From NCBI GenBank assembly GCA_002395865.1, contig DGVE01000093.1, forward strand, positions 1-17,615: 17,615 nt of DNA. The letters are read 5' to 3'. Positions 1-7,342 of the stretch are shown here, piece after piece. Position 1 is the stretch's first letter; each line of letters starts with the position of its first letter. The position numbers and the translations under genes are program-made. Source of the DNA: Lachnospiraceae bacterium UBA4292 (GTDB lineage: Bacteria > Bacillota > Clostridia > Lachnospirales > Lachnospiraceae). The notes under the pieces are model-generated. The model did no database searches. It saw only the letters and a program-made list of their open reading frames with translations, and was not told the origin of the DNA.

Positions 1-1430
1 CGGTGACCGGTTCTGTCATAGGCTTCTTCGCGGGCGAGAAGATATTCCCTATAGTTATAATGCAGGGCTACGGGATACTTTTTGTTGATATCCCCGTAAT
101 GAGCGCGCCGTATCAGTGGTGGATAGCGTTCTATTCGTCCGTTGCTGCGATCGGCTCCGTGACGGTGGCCGCGCTGGCATCGTGCCTGAAAGCATCCGTA
201 CAGAAGCCGGTGGCGCTTATGAGACCCCCCGCGCCCAGGGCCGGAAGCCGTATAATACTGGAACATATACCATTCCTGTGGAAGCATATGAGCTTTACCG
301 CCAAGGCGTCCATGAGAAACCTCTTCAGGTATAAGAAGAGGCTGTTCATGACGGTATTCGGTATCGCGGGCTGCATGGGACTTATGATGGTCGGCTACGG
401 GCTTAAGGATTCCATCATGACCATTACCGACACCCAGTACAAGACGCTCTTTTTATACGACGCGTCTGTGACGGTGAGCTCGGATGCCTCCGACGAGGCT
501 GCAAAGGAGCTGATGGACGCCATAGACGGCTATGATGGCGTCAATGACACGATGCGCATGTTCACTCAGAATCTGGAGCTCATTTACGGCGATACCACAC
601 GGAATGTGACCCTCTACGTGCCCCATGACATCGAAAAGATAGATAATTATATAAAGCTTCGCGACCGTGAGAGCGGTGAAGTGTACGCGTACCCGAGGAC
701 CGGAGCCGCCATAAGCGAAAAGTCCGCAAGACAGCTCGGCGTAAAGGTGGGGGACGAGGTGGAATTCACTCTTGCGGACAGAAGCTGCAGCGTGAAGATC
801 GAGGTCATCTTCGAAAACTATGTCTATCACTATCTTATGATATCACCTGAGACCTATGAGCAGCTGACGGGCAGCGCGCCCGAATGCAATACTCTCTTCC
901 TTATGGACGAGAGCAGGGATGAGGAACTCCAGAAGAGGCTGAGCACTTTTATAATGACATTTCCGGCCGCAGGGGGCGTGTCGTTCATATCGGGCCTCAG
1001 CGGTACTCTCGACAACATGCTCGTGAGCCTGAACGGCGTCATCTGGGTGCTCATAATATCCGCCGGACTGCTCGCTTTCGTCGTTCTCTACAACCTGAAC
1101 AACATAAGTATCTCAGAGAGAAGGCGCGAGCTGGCCACGATAAAGGTCCTGGGCTTTTACAACGGCGAGGTCGCCGCGTATGTATACAGGGACAATATAT
1201 GGCTGACTGCGTTCGGCTGTGTGGCGGGCGTGTTCTTCGGGCGTTTCCTGCATGCGTTCGTGATCGACACCGTCGAGGTCGACATGCTCATGTTCGGGCG
1301 AAATATCAATCTTGACAGCTATATTACATGCATTCTGTTCACACTTGCGTTTGCTGTGGCGGTAAATGTGCTTATGTATTTCCAGCTGAAGCGTATCGAT
1401 ATGGTCGAATCACTGAAATCTGTGGAGTGA
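1..1430 (+). CDS. FtsX-type ABC transporter permease, 3' part (5' end outside window)
   Basis: This is the C-terminal part of a large membrane permease of the FtsX/MacB class, which normally works with an ABC ATPase to export or mechanically release substrates at the cell surface. The frame is open at the left edge, so the GTG at position 3 is not taken as the start. About 475 residues are visible. They comprise the end of the first permease half, a basic linker (LMRPPAPRAG), a membrane segment near residues 113-134, an extracytoplasmic domain of about 200 residues, and three C-terminal membrane segments near 345-365, 399-418 and 439-461. The motif RNLFRYKKRLFMTV just before a membrane segment is typical of the large Firmicutes permeases of this family. 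Its ATPase should lie upstream of the window. The substrate cannot be read from the sequence. No clear terminator follows; the next gene has its own promoter. Confidence 0.88.
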   Translation, partial: VTGSVIGFFAGEKIFPIVIMQGYGILFVDIPVMSAPYQWWIAFYSSVAAIGSVTVAALASCLKASVQKPVALMRPPAPRAGSRIILEHIPFLWKHMSFTAKASMRNLFRYKKRLFMTVFGIAGCMGLMMVGYGLKDSIMTITDTQYKTLFLYDASVTVSSDASDEAAKELMDAIDGYDGVNDTMRMFTQNLELIYGDTTRNVTLYVPHDIEKIDNYIKLRDRESGEVYAYPRTGAAISEKSARQLGVKVGDEVEFTLADRSCSVKIEVIFENYVYHYLMISPETYEQLTGSAPECNTLFLMDESRDEELQKRLSTFIMTFPAAGGVSFISGLSGTLDNMLVSLNGVIWVLIISAGLLAFVVLYNLNNISISERRRELATIKVLGFYNGEVAAYVYRDNIWLTAFGCVAGVFFGRFLHAFVIDTVEVDMLMFGRNINLDSYITCILFTLAFAVAVNVLMYFQLKRIDMVESLKSVE

Positions 1431-1443
1431 TGAAATTTTACTC

Positions 1444-1472
1444 TTGTTATTTTGCGGCTTATAGTATAAAAT
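1444..1472 (+). promoter_or_regulatory. Sigma-A type promoter of the GH13/ATP-grasp/metA operon
   Basis: TTGTTA (1444-1449) and TAAAAT (1467-1472) are separated by 17 bp in an AT-rich gap between two genes. A TATAAA at 1465-1470 could serve as an alternative -10 with a shorter spacer. Transcription would start near 1479, about 40 bases before the chosen ATG at 1518. No other promoter this good is seen up to metA. Confidence 0.55.
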
Positions 1473-1517
1473 AATAGCTGTATCAGTATGCCGAGGAGCT
1501 CCTTAAGAAGGAATTTT

Positions 1518-3587
1518 ATGGAACCTGAAAGATCATTCATTGGCAGAAGCGGTCTGTTCTCGGATGAGACCGGGATGTTTCGCAACCCCTCAGAACCGAA
1601 TGCGGGCGACATGGTCACCGTGAAGTTCAGAGCGCAGAAGTCGGATCGCGTAAGCGTCTGGCTTCTGCTGGGCGACAAAGAGATAAAAATGAAACAAGGC
1701 TATACGGAAGGCAGGTTTGTATATTATCTGGCTTCTTTCGTCATGCCCGAAGGTACCATAAGCTACGACTTCAGGATAGTGGGCAAGGAGGAGACGCTCT
1801 ACTACAACAAGCTCGGCTGGGTGTTAAGCCGCGACCCATACTACGCGTTCAGGGTAACGGCCGGCTTCAAGACCCCGGACTGGGCTAAGGGCGCGGTAAT
1901 CTACCAGATATTCGTTGACAGATTCTGCAGATGCGACTGGACGAACGACGTTGAGGACAATGAATACTTCTACATAAACGGCCCGAGCGTGCGCGTGAAG
2001 GACTGGTACGAGCTTCCGAAGGTGTTTGACGTCAGATGCTTCTACGGCGGAGACCTGGAGGGCGTGCGCAGCAAGCTCGAATACCTGCGCTCCCTCGGAG
2101 TCGAGGTCATTTACTTCAATCCGCTCTTCGTGTCCCCTTCGAACCACAAGTACGATTCGCAGGATTACGATCACATCGACCCGCACATAGGAGTCATCAT
2201 AAATGACGGCGGCGAGCTTTTAGAGGACGGAGAGACCGACAATTCAAAGGCAAGCAAGTACATAATCCGTACCACAGATCCGGAGAATCTCGCGGCGAGC
2301 GATAAGTATTTCGCTGAGCTGGTGGCCCAGGCGCACGAGATGGGTATGAGGGTCATACTCGACGGTGTATTCAACCACTGCGGTTCATTCAACCGCTGGC
2401 TGGACCGCGAGGGCATATACGAGAACCGCGAGGGCTACGAGAAGGGCGCTTATGTGAGCAGCCGCAGCCCCTACAGGAATTACTTCTCCTTCTCTGAGGA
2501 TACATGGCCGTACAATGATTCCTACGACGGCTGGTGGGGACACAACACCCTTCCGAAGCTCAACTACGAGGAGTCTCCCGAACTCTACGCGGACATCATG
2601 CGCATAGCGGCGAAATGGGTATCCCCGCCGTATAACTGCGATGGCTGGAGACTGGATGTGGCGGCGGATGTCGGTCACACACCCGAATTCAACCACAAGT
2701 TCTGGCGCGATTTCAGGAAGGCCGTGAAGGCTGCCAATCCCGACGCCATCATACTTGCGGAGAACTACGGCGATCCTTCGCCGTGGCTGAACGGTGACCA
2801 GTGGGACACCGTCATGAACTATGACGCGTTCATGGAGCCCATCACATGGTTTCTGACAGGCCTGGAGAAGCATTCCGACGAGTACAATGCGGGCCTGCAC
2901 GGAAACGGCGACTGGTTCTTTAAAAATATAATCCACAACATGAGCAAGTTCCAGCAGGCCTCGCTTTCCGTGGCCATGAACGAGCTCTCAAATCACGATC
3001 ACAGCCGCTTCCTCACCAGAACGAACTCCACGGTCGGAAGACTGGCTACGAGGGGGTCGGATGCGGCCGGCAGAGGAATCAAGTACGGCCTCTTAAAGGC
3101 GGCCGTGGTGTTCCAGATGACCTGGCCGGGAGCACCCACCATCTACTACGGCGACGAGACCGGCGTTGTGGGCTGGACGGATCCGGACAACAGAAGAACA
3201 TTTCCGTGGGGACATGAGAACTGGGAGCTTATCGAGTTCCACAAGTATATCATTTCCATGCACAAGAAGATATCGTGCCTGAGGACAGGCTCGGTAAAGC
3301 CGCTCATCGGAACGGATCATCTGATCGCATACGGAAGATTCGATGAGAAGAATCAGGCGGTGGTCGTCATCAACACGAAGGAGGAGACCAGAAGCGTGGC
3401 TCTTCCGGTATGGCAGCTGGGCATACCCGACGGGGAGCAGGCGGTAAAGCGCATCATGTGCACCTACGAATCCGGCTGCAATGTCGGCCGCGAGATGTAC
3501 CCGGTAAACGATGGTTATCTGAAGGCGTCCCTGGGACCTCTGACATCCCTTCTTTTTGTGGCCGGTGACTATGACTATAAGAGGTAG
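1518..3587 (+). CDS. GH13 neopullulanase / cyclomaltodextrinase-like alpha-glucanase (cytoplasmic)
   Basis: This 689-residue GH13 enzyme probably cleaves alpha-1,4 (and some alpha-1,6) bonds in malto-oligosaccharides, cyclodextrins or pullulan fragments inside the cell, as there is no signal peptide. An N-terminal beta-sandwich resembling CBM34 (about residues 10-110) precedes the catalytic barrel, which begins around WAKGAVIYQIFVDRF. The conserved regions are visible: DGVFNH at 282-287, GWRLDVA with nucleophile Asp380, ILAEN with acid/base Glu415, and NHD at 492-494 with transition-state Asp494. LPKLN matches the region-V motif of subfamily GH13_20, which includes neopullulanases and maltogenic amylases. 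I chose ATG 1518 rather than the in-frame ATG 1488 because AAGAAGGA sits just upstream of it. The next gene starts 3 bases after the stop. A functional link with the maltose-type importer at the right of the window is inferred. The exact product specificity is not determined. Confidence 0.9.
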   Translation: MEPERSFIGRSGLFSDETGMFRNPSEPNAGDMVTVKFRAQKSDRVSVWLLLGDKEIKMKQGYTEGRFVYYLASFVMPEGTISYDFRIVGKEETLYYNKLGWVLSRDPYYAFRVTAGFKTPDWAKGAVIYQIFVDRFCRCDWTNDVEDNEYFYINGPSVRVKDWYELPKVFDVRCFYGGDLEGVRSKLEYLRSLGVEVIYFNPLFVSPSNHKYDSQDYDHIDPHIGVIINDGGELLEDGETDNSKASKYIIRTTDPENLAASDKYFAELVAQAHEMGMRVILDGVFNHCGSFNRWLDREGIYENREGYEKGAYVSSRSPYRNYFSFSEDTWPYNDSYDGWWGHNTLPKLNYEESPELYADIMRIAAKWVSPPYNCDGWRLDVAADVGHTPEFNHKFWRDFRKAVKAANPDAIILAENYGDPSPWLNGDQWDTVMNYDAFMEPITWFLTGLEKHSDEYNAGLHGNGDWFFKNIIHNMSKFQQASLSVAMNELSNHDHSRFLTRTNSTVGRLATRGSDAAGRGIKYGLLKAAVVFQMTWPGAPTIYYGDETGVVGWTDPDNRRTFPWGHENWELIEFHKYIISMHKKISCLRTGSVKPLIGTDHLIAYGRFDEKNQAVVVINTKEETRSVALPVWQLGIPDGEQAVKRIMCTYESGCNVGREMYPVNDGYLKASLGPLTSLLFVAGDYDYKR

Positions 3588-3590
3588 GAT

Positions 3591-4547
3591 ATGTCGAACT
3601 GGGAGACCACATTTGTAAAGCTTATAAAGGAAATCTGCGGGGAGGAGGGGATAACCCTCTCCTCCTTTGACGACTGGGCCTTCTGTCTTACAAAGGACGG
3701 GAGGCGCAGATTCATATACGGGTATCAGTTCGGGCTGGACGCTGCTTCGGCCTCGGGCGTGGTTAAGGACAAGGCCGCAGCGGCCGCGTTCATGGAGGAT
3801 GCCGGCATACCATGCGTCCCCCACTTTTGCGTGATGAGCCCCGCCGAGCCCGCCTTCTGTACACTCGACAGCGGCTGGAGGTTCCTTGAGGAGAAGCTCT
3901 CGGAGTACGGAAGCGTGGTAGTCAAGGATAATCTCGGCACCGGAGGCAGGAGCATCTACAGGGCCTCGGACATGAAGGAGCTCGAGAAGGCGGCGAATAT
4001 GATCTTCGCCACGGCGCAGTCGCTTTCGGTAAGCCCGTACCTTCCTCTGGAGGATGAGTACAGGGTGATAATGTACGGCGGCGAGCCCGAACTGGTATTT
4101 CGCAAGGAGAGACCCTTCGTTACCGGTGACGGAAGAAGCTGCGTGGGCGAGCTTGCCGCTCGTGTGGCGGCCGCATTCGGCGGAAGAGAGGCCGCGGAGA
4201 TAGTGGGAGCCGCCGGCGCCATGTCCAAAAAAGAGCTGCTCGCCGTACCTGAGGCGGGGGAGAGAGTTCACCTTATCTGGAAGCACAATCTCGGCCAGGG
4301 TGCGAAGCCCGAGGTCATTGACCGCGGCAATATACCGACGGAAGTTATCAACCTTGCCAGAAAGGCCGCGCAGCTCTTCGGACTTAAATTCTGCTCCGTC
4401 GATGTAGTGAGCTGCGGGGACAGATTCATGATCATGGAGATAAACGGCGGGGTGATGATGGAGAATCTCGCTAACTATTCGAAGGATTACTTCGATATTG
4501 CCAAAAACCTCTACAGAAAAGCCATACGGGGGATGTTTACATGCTGA
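3591..4547 (+). CDS. ATP-grasp ligase (RimK / cyanophycin-synthetase-like domain)
   Basis: This 318-residue protein has the ATP-grasp fold, which activates a carboxylate as an acyl phosphate and joins it to an amine or other nucleophile. Visible signs are a phosphate-binding glycine loop (VVKDNLGTGGR, residues 110-120), a segment EYRVIMYGGEPELVFRKE followed by TGDGRSCVGEL, which resembles the ATP-grasp domain of cyanophycin synthetase and related enzymes, and the metal ligands Asp271 and Glu283/Asn285 in MEINGG. It lacks the Mur-ligase half of true cyanophycin synthetase, so it is not that enzyme. The ribosome site GAGGTAGG precedes ATG 3591. The gene follows the GH13 gene by 3 bases and overlaps the next small gene by 7. 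The tight coupling to a 50-residue Glu/Asp-rich protein makes that product a candidate substrate or partner, but the substrate is unknown. Confidence 0.85.
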   Translation: MSNWETTFVKLIKEICGEEGITLSSFDDWAFCLTKDGRRRFIYGYQFGLDAASASGVVKDKAAAAAFMEDAGIPCVPHFCVMSPAEPAFCTLDSGWRFLEEKLSEYGSVVVKDNLGTGGRSIYRASDMKELEKAANMIFATAQSLSVSPYLPLEDEYRVIMYGGEPELVFRKERPFVTGDGRSCVGELAARVAAAFGGREAAEIVGAAGAMSKKELLAVPEAGERVHLIWKHNLGQGAKPEVIDRGNIPTEVINLARKAAQLFGLKFCSVDVVSCGDRFMIMEINGGVMMENLANYSKDYFDIAKNLYRKAIRGMFTC

Positions 4548-4693
4548 AATTTGAGGAAGAGCTTGAAAACTTCAAGGAACTGCCCGAGATAGACGAGGCG
4601 GAGAAGGTCATAAGCAGTGAGCCACTCGCGGACATGGTGGATATACTGAAGGAGCTCACCGGACTTTCGACCGGGAAGACCGGGGAGGGCTGA
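4541..4693 (+). CDS. Small acidic protein, 50 residues, translationally coupled to the ATP-grasp gene
   Basis: ATG 4541 lies inside the end of the ATP-grasp gene (ATGCTGA overlap), with GGGGGA a few bases upstream. The frame runs 50 codons to TGA 4691-4693, and the next gene follows 13 bases later. The protein starts MLKFEEELENFKELPEIDEA and is dominated by Glu, Asp, Leu and Lys. It probably forms one or two amphipathic helices, then ends in a short flexible tail rich in Ser, Thr, Lys and Gly (STGKTGEG). It has no cysteines, signal peptide or membrane segment. The coding case rests on the overlap, the ribosome site, the snug fit between two genes and codon use like its neighbours. Function is unknown. 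It could be an adaptor or regulator of its neighbours, or a peptide modified by the ATP-grasp enzyme. Confidence 0.7.
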   Translation: MLKFEEELENFKELPEIDEAEKVISSEPLADMVDILKELTGLSTGKTGEG

Positions 4694-4706
4694 GCGGAGG
4701 AAGCCT

Positions 4707-6161
4707 ATGATATGCCTTAAATGCGGGGCATTGCTCACCAAGCAGGATGTCTGCCTGAAATGCGGCACGGATGTTGTGCTGTACAAGAAGATCATGGCCA
4801 CCTCCGACCACATGTACAACGAGGCGCTGTATCTGGCGAAGAAGCGTGATCTGACAGGCGCGAAGAACTATCTGCGGCAGAGTCTGATGCTCAATAAAAA
4901 GAATATCGATGCGAGAAATCTGCTCGGACTGGTCTACTATGAGCTGGGTGAGCCTTCGTATGCCGTCAGGGAGTGGGCTATAAGCGCGAGCTTCAAGGAG
5001 AGCGGCAACATCGCTTCGAGATATCTGGCTGATGTTGAAAAGAACCTGCACTCGATCAGAGTGTCGGTCTCAAAATACAATCAGGCGGTGGAATATGTCA
5101 GATCCGGCAGCGTCGATATGGCGCAGATCGCGCTCAAGCAGGTGGTCAGCCGCCCCTACTGCATGATAAAGGCGAAGGAGCTGCTCGCACTCATTTTCAT
5201 AAAGAGCGGCAGCCTCTCGAAGGCCAAAAAGCTTCTGGAGGCCTGCGCGAAGCAGGACACCGGAGATATGCTGTGCAGGCGGTATCTGGAGGAGATAGCC
5301 GAGAGAAAGCGTGTCGGACGTGACGGAAGCTATATCGAAGCCATGGCCCAGGTATTTGAGGCAGGCAGGGAGAACAGCGACGTCATCATCCCCGAGAATA
5401 CAAGAGAATACAACTCGTATTTTATGAACCTGCTCTATGTGATCATCGGTCTCATACTCGGAGCCGGTATACTCTACTACATAGTCATACCGGGGGAGAG
5501 GTCGAGGTATCAGCAGGAGAACACGAACAATCTGATAAGTATGCAGGACAGCTTGAGCACGCGCGACAGCGAGCTGGCTTCGGTTCGCGCGGCCAATGAA
5601 AGACTGACCGCCCAGATCGCGGAGCTCATGGAGCAGCCGCACGGCAGCACGGACGTGAATGATACCAACATCTACGAGGATTTCCTTCCTGTCCTGAATG
5701 CGTATATAAAGAATGATGTCGTGGAGATAATAGATGCGATATCCGCTCTGGACAGGGACCAGGAGGATGAGCAGTACAGAAATCTGTACAACAGACTGAT
5801 AAATGACTACAAGGTGAACATGGGCTACCGCGCGTTCTACCGCGGAAGCGAGTTCATCGACAAGGGCGCATACTATGATGCGCTGGACCAGTACAAGCTG
5901 GCGTACCAGCTGCTGGGAGAGAGCGCGAGGACCGTCTACTATGTGGGCTATGCCTACGAGATGGTGGCAGACCTTCAGAACGCCCTGTATTATTATGAAT
6001 ATGCTAATAAGACCTACCCCGACGATGTTTGGGTGGGACACTCACAGAGCGGTATAAGCAGGATACTGGGGAACTTCCCGGAGCTTTCGGTTCCGGATGT
6101 CACTCCGGGCGAACTGAACGTGGTCGGCCTTGTGGACCTGTGGACGCCTGATGAGAACTGA
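4707..6161 (+). CDS. Zinc-ribbon / TPR membrane protein
   Basis: This 484-residue protein starts with a zinc ribbon (CLKCG then CLKCG, residues 3-7 and about 16-20). A helical-repeat region of TPR type follows (about 35-200), including a clear unit around NIDARNLLGLVYYELGEPS. A single membrane segment lies at about 241-262 (NLLYVIIGLILGAGILYYIV), then a probable coiled coil (about 270-310), and a second TPR-like region to the C-terminus (about 385-460, ending with an ALYYYEYANKTYPDD repeat). The likely topology is cytoplasmic N-terminus and external C-terminus, making it a bridge across the membrane. The ribosome site GGAGGAAG fixes ATG 4707. It is in one transcription unit with the ATP-grasp and acidic-protein genes upstream and metA 17 bases downstream. 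TPR domains bind other proteins, so an assembly or scaffold role is inferred. The partner is unknown. Confidence 0.8.
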   Translation: MICLKCGALLTKQDVCLKCGTDVVLYKKIMATSDHMYNEALYLAKKRDLTGAKNYLRQSLMLNKKNIDARNLLGLVYYELGEPSYAVREWAISASFKESGNIASRYLADVEKNLHSIRVSVSKYNQAVEYVRSGSVDMAQIALKQVVSRPYCMIKAKELLALIFIKSGSLSKAKKLLEACAKQDTGDMLCRRYLEEIAERKRVGRDGSYIEAMAQVFEAGRENSDVIIPENTREYNSYFMNLLYVIIGLILGAGILYYIVIPGERSRYQQENTNNLISMQDSLSTRDSELASVRAANERLTAQIAELMEQPHGSTDVNDTNIYEDFLPVLNAYIKNDVVEIIDAISALDRDQEDEQYRNLYNRLINDYKVNMGYRAFYRGSEFIDKGAYYDALDQYKLAYQLLGESARTVYYVGYAYEMVADLQNALYYYEYANKTYPDDVWVGHSQSGISRILGNFPELSVPDVTPGELNVVGLVDLWTPDEN

Positions 6162-6178
6162 TAGTTTAGAGGTGAGAG

Positions 6179-7096
6179 ATGCCTATCAAAATTCCTAATG
6201 AGCTGCCCGCAACAGCCATACTTGAAAGTGAAAACATATTTGTTATGACGCAGTTCCGCGCCATGCACCAGGATATAAGACCGCTCAGCGTGCTTATACT
6301 GAACCTTATGCCCACGAAGGAGGTCACCGAGACCCAGCTTCTCAGGAAGCTGTCCAATACGCCGCTTCAGATAGAGGTGGAGTTTTTAAAGACCGCGAGC
6401 TACACCGGCTCGCACGTGGACCCCTCGCATCTGGAGATGTTCTATAAGACATTTGACGAGGTGAAGGACAGGAAGTTCGACGGAATGATTATCACCGGCG
6501 CGCCTCTTGATTTCATCGATTACACCGAGGTGGATTACTGGGATGAGCTGTGCATGATAATGGAATGGACAAAGACTCATGTTCACTGCACGTTTCATCT
6601 GTGCTGGGGAGCGTTCGCGGGACTTTTCTACCACTACGGCATCAGAAAGCGCGACAGGCTTCCGAAGCTCTCCGGTATCTACCCGCACGATGTGTGGAAG
6701 AAGGGCTCGCCTCTTTTCCGAGGCTTCGACGATGTGTTCTGGGCACCGCACTCAAGGGCTACCGAGGTCACCGCGGAGCAGATAAACGCAGACCCGCGCC
6801 TCGAGATCATGGCCACATCGCCCGAGGCGGGTGTCGCCATCTGCAAGAGCATAGACAGCAGACATTTCTTTGTGCTTTGCCATGCTGAGTATGACTGGGA
6901 TACATTGCTTCTGGAATATGAAAGAGATGTGAAAAAGGGGCTGAATCCGCTTCCTCCGGTGAATTACTTCCCGGACGACGACCCCACGAAGAAGCCCATA
7001 GTGACATGGAGATCCGCAGGCCAGCTTCTTTTCTCAAACTGGCTGAATTTCTATGTATATCAGACGACTCCTTACGATATAACGACCATCAATTAG
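6179..7096 (+). CDS. metA: Homoserine O-acyltransferase MetA
   Basis: This cytoplasmic enzyme activates homoserine by O-acylation, the first committed step of methionine synthesis. The length (305 residues) is right for the family. The catalytic set is present at the expected positions: nucleophile Cys142 in HLCWGAFAG, and His235 and Glu237 in CHAEYD. MPTKEVTETQLLR and HSRATEV are also family segments. Residue 111, known to decide acyl-CoA choice (Gly for succinyl-CoA in E. coli, Glu for acetyl-CoA in Bacillus cereus), is Asp here (ITGAPLDF). An acidic residue suggests acetyl-CoA, but this is inference. AGAGGTGAG precedes ATG 6179. The gene is last in the operon begun by the GH13 enzyme. No SAM riboswitch or T-box precedes it, and no forward terminator with a T-run follows it. 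Confidence 0.95.
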   Translation: MPIKIPNELPATAILESENIFVMTQFRAMHQDIRPLSVLILNLMPTKEVTETQLLRKLSNTPLQIEVEFLKTASYTGSHVDPSHLEMFYKTFDEVKDRKFDGMIITGAPLDFIDYTEVDYWDELCMIMEWTKTHVHCTFHLCWGAFAGLFYHYGIRKRDRLPKLSGIYPHDVWKKGSPLFRGFDDVFWAPHSRATEVTAEQINADPRLEIMATSPEAGVAICKSIDSRHFFVLCHAEYDWDTLLLEYERDVKKGLNPLPPVNYFPDDDPTKKPIVTWRSAGQLLFSNWLNFYVYQTTPYDITTIN

Positions 7097-7102
7097 GGCA
7101 AG

Positions 7103-7125
7103 AAAAAAGCAGCCCTCAGGCTGCT
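7103..7125 (-). terminator. Intrinsic terminator of the candidate minus-strand small RNA
   Basis: There is a 7-bp perfect stem AGCAGCC/GGCTGCT with a TGAG tetraloop. On the minus strand six T residues run from the last stem base (7108) to 7103. Read on the plus strand, the hairpin is followed by GTAATC and has no T-run, so it is a poor terminator for metA. Confidence 0.7.
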
Positions 7126-7217
7126 GTAATCATTGCTTTAAAAGGAGGAGAGGCCGGCAGGCTTTCTGCCGGCCCATTATGAAAAAAATCAATTGCATGT
7201 GCTTTGCTCTTGTCTAT
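7103..7217 (-). ncRNA. Candidate small RNA with CCTCC anti-Shine-Dalgarno segment
   Basis: Read on the minus strand, a 9-bp perfect hairpin (GGCCGGCAG/CTGCCGGCC, 7152-7174, 5-base loop) is followed by an unpaired C-rich stretch TCTCCTCCTTTT. Then comes a second hairpin (AGCAGCC-TGAG-GGCTGCT, 7108-7125) that runs straight into TTTTTT. Hairpin plus T-run is a textbook intrinsic terminator, and only on this strand. The CCTCCTTT segment copies the 3' end of 16S rRNA, as in C-rich regulatory RNAs of Firmicutes such as RsaE/RoxS, so it could pair with ribosome sites of target messages. A plausible promoter lies at 7224-7251. The start position is inferred and no expression evidence is available. 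Confidence 0.5.
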
Positions 7218-7223
7218 GGTTAG

Positions 7224-7251
7224 ATAATATCGGTCAATATTGAACTGGTAA
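7224..7251 (-). promoter_or_regulatory. Possible minus-strand promoter for the small RNA
   Basis: On the minus strand TTACCA (7251-7246) and TATTAT (7229-7224) are 16 bp apart. The -10 is good (5 of 6) and the -35 is weak (4 of 6). Transcription would start near 7217 and end about 115 bases later at the T-run. Confidence 0.35.
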
Positions 7252-7264
7252 TGGTGAATTTGTA

Positions 7265-7281
7265 AACATTTTTTGAACATT
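7265..7281 (+). promoter_or_regulatory. Direct repeat AACATT with 11-bp spacing, possible response-regulator box
   Basis: AACATT occurs at 7265-7270 and again at 7276-7281, exactly one helical turn apart, upstream of an OmpR-family regulator gene. That spacing is characteristic of PhoB/OmpR/VanR binding sites, so autoregulation is possible. The promoter itself is unclear; the best match is TTGAAC (7240-7245), 17 bp, TAAACA (7263-7268), which would put the box at and just after the -10. Confidence 0.35.
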
Positions 7282-7342
7282 CAAATTTATTTTGTGACGC
7301 AATCGATTAAATGTGAATGGCAGACACACCGGGGAGGTTATC

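Noticed and set aside
3093..4286. 397-codon minus-strand open frame
   Set aside because: It lies opposite two clear genes, shows no recognisable domain and has no ribosome site; it is a shadow of GC-rich coding sequence.
3591..4547. Cyanophycin synthetase
   Set aside because: The protein has only the ATP-grasp part and lacks the Mur-ligase half, and is far too short.
5070..6041. 323-codon minus-strand open frame
   Set aside because: It is antisense to the TPR protein gene, rich in Val/His/Leu as expected for a shadow frame, with no family signs.
7179..7223. 14-codon frame MKKINCMCFALVYG after an AAAGGAGGAG sequence
   Set aside because: The ribosome-like site is 28 bases from the ATG with a strong hairpin between; the minus-strand small RNA explains the same bases better.
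7313..7342. Earlier ATG for the response regulator
   Set aside because: No ribosome site precedes it, and the GGGGAGG site plus the receiver-domain start favour ATG 7343.
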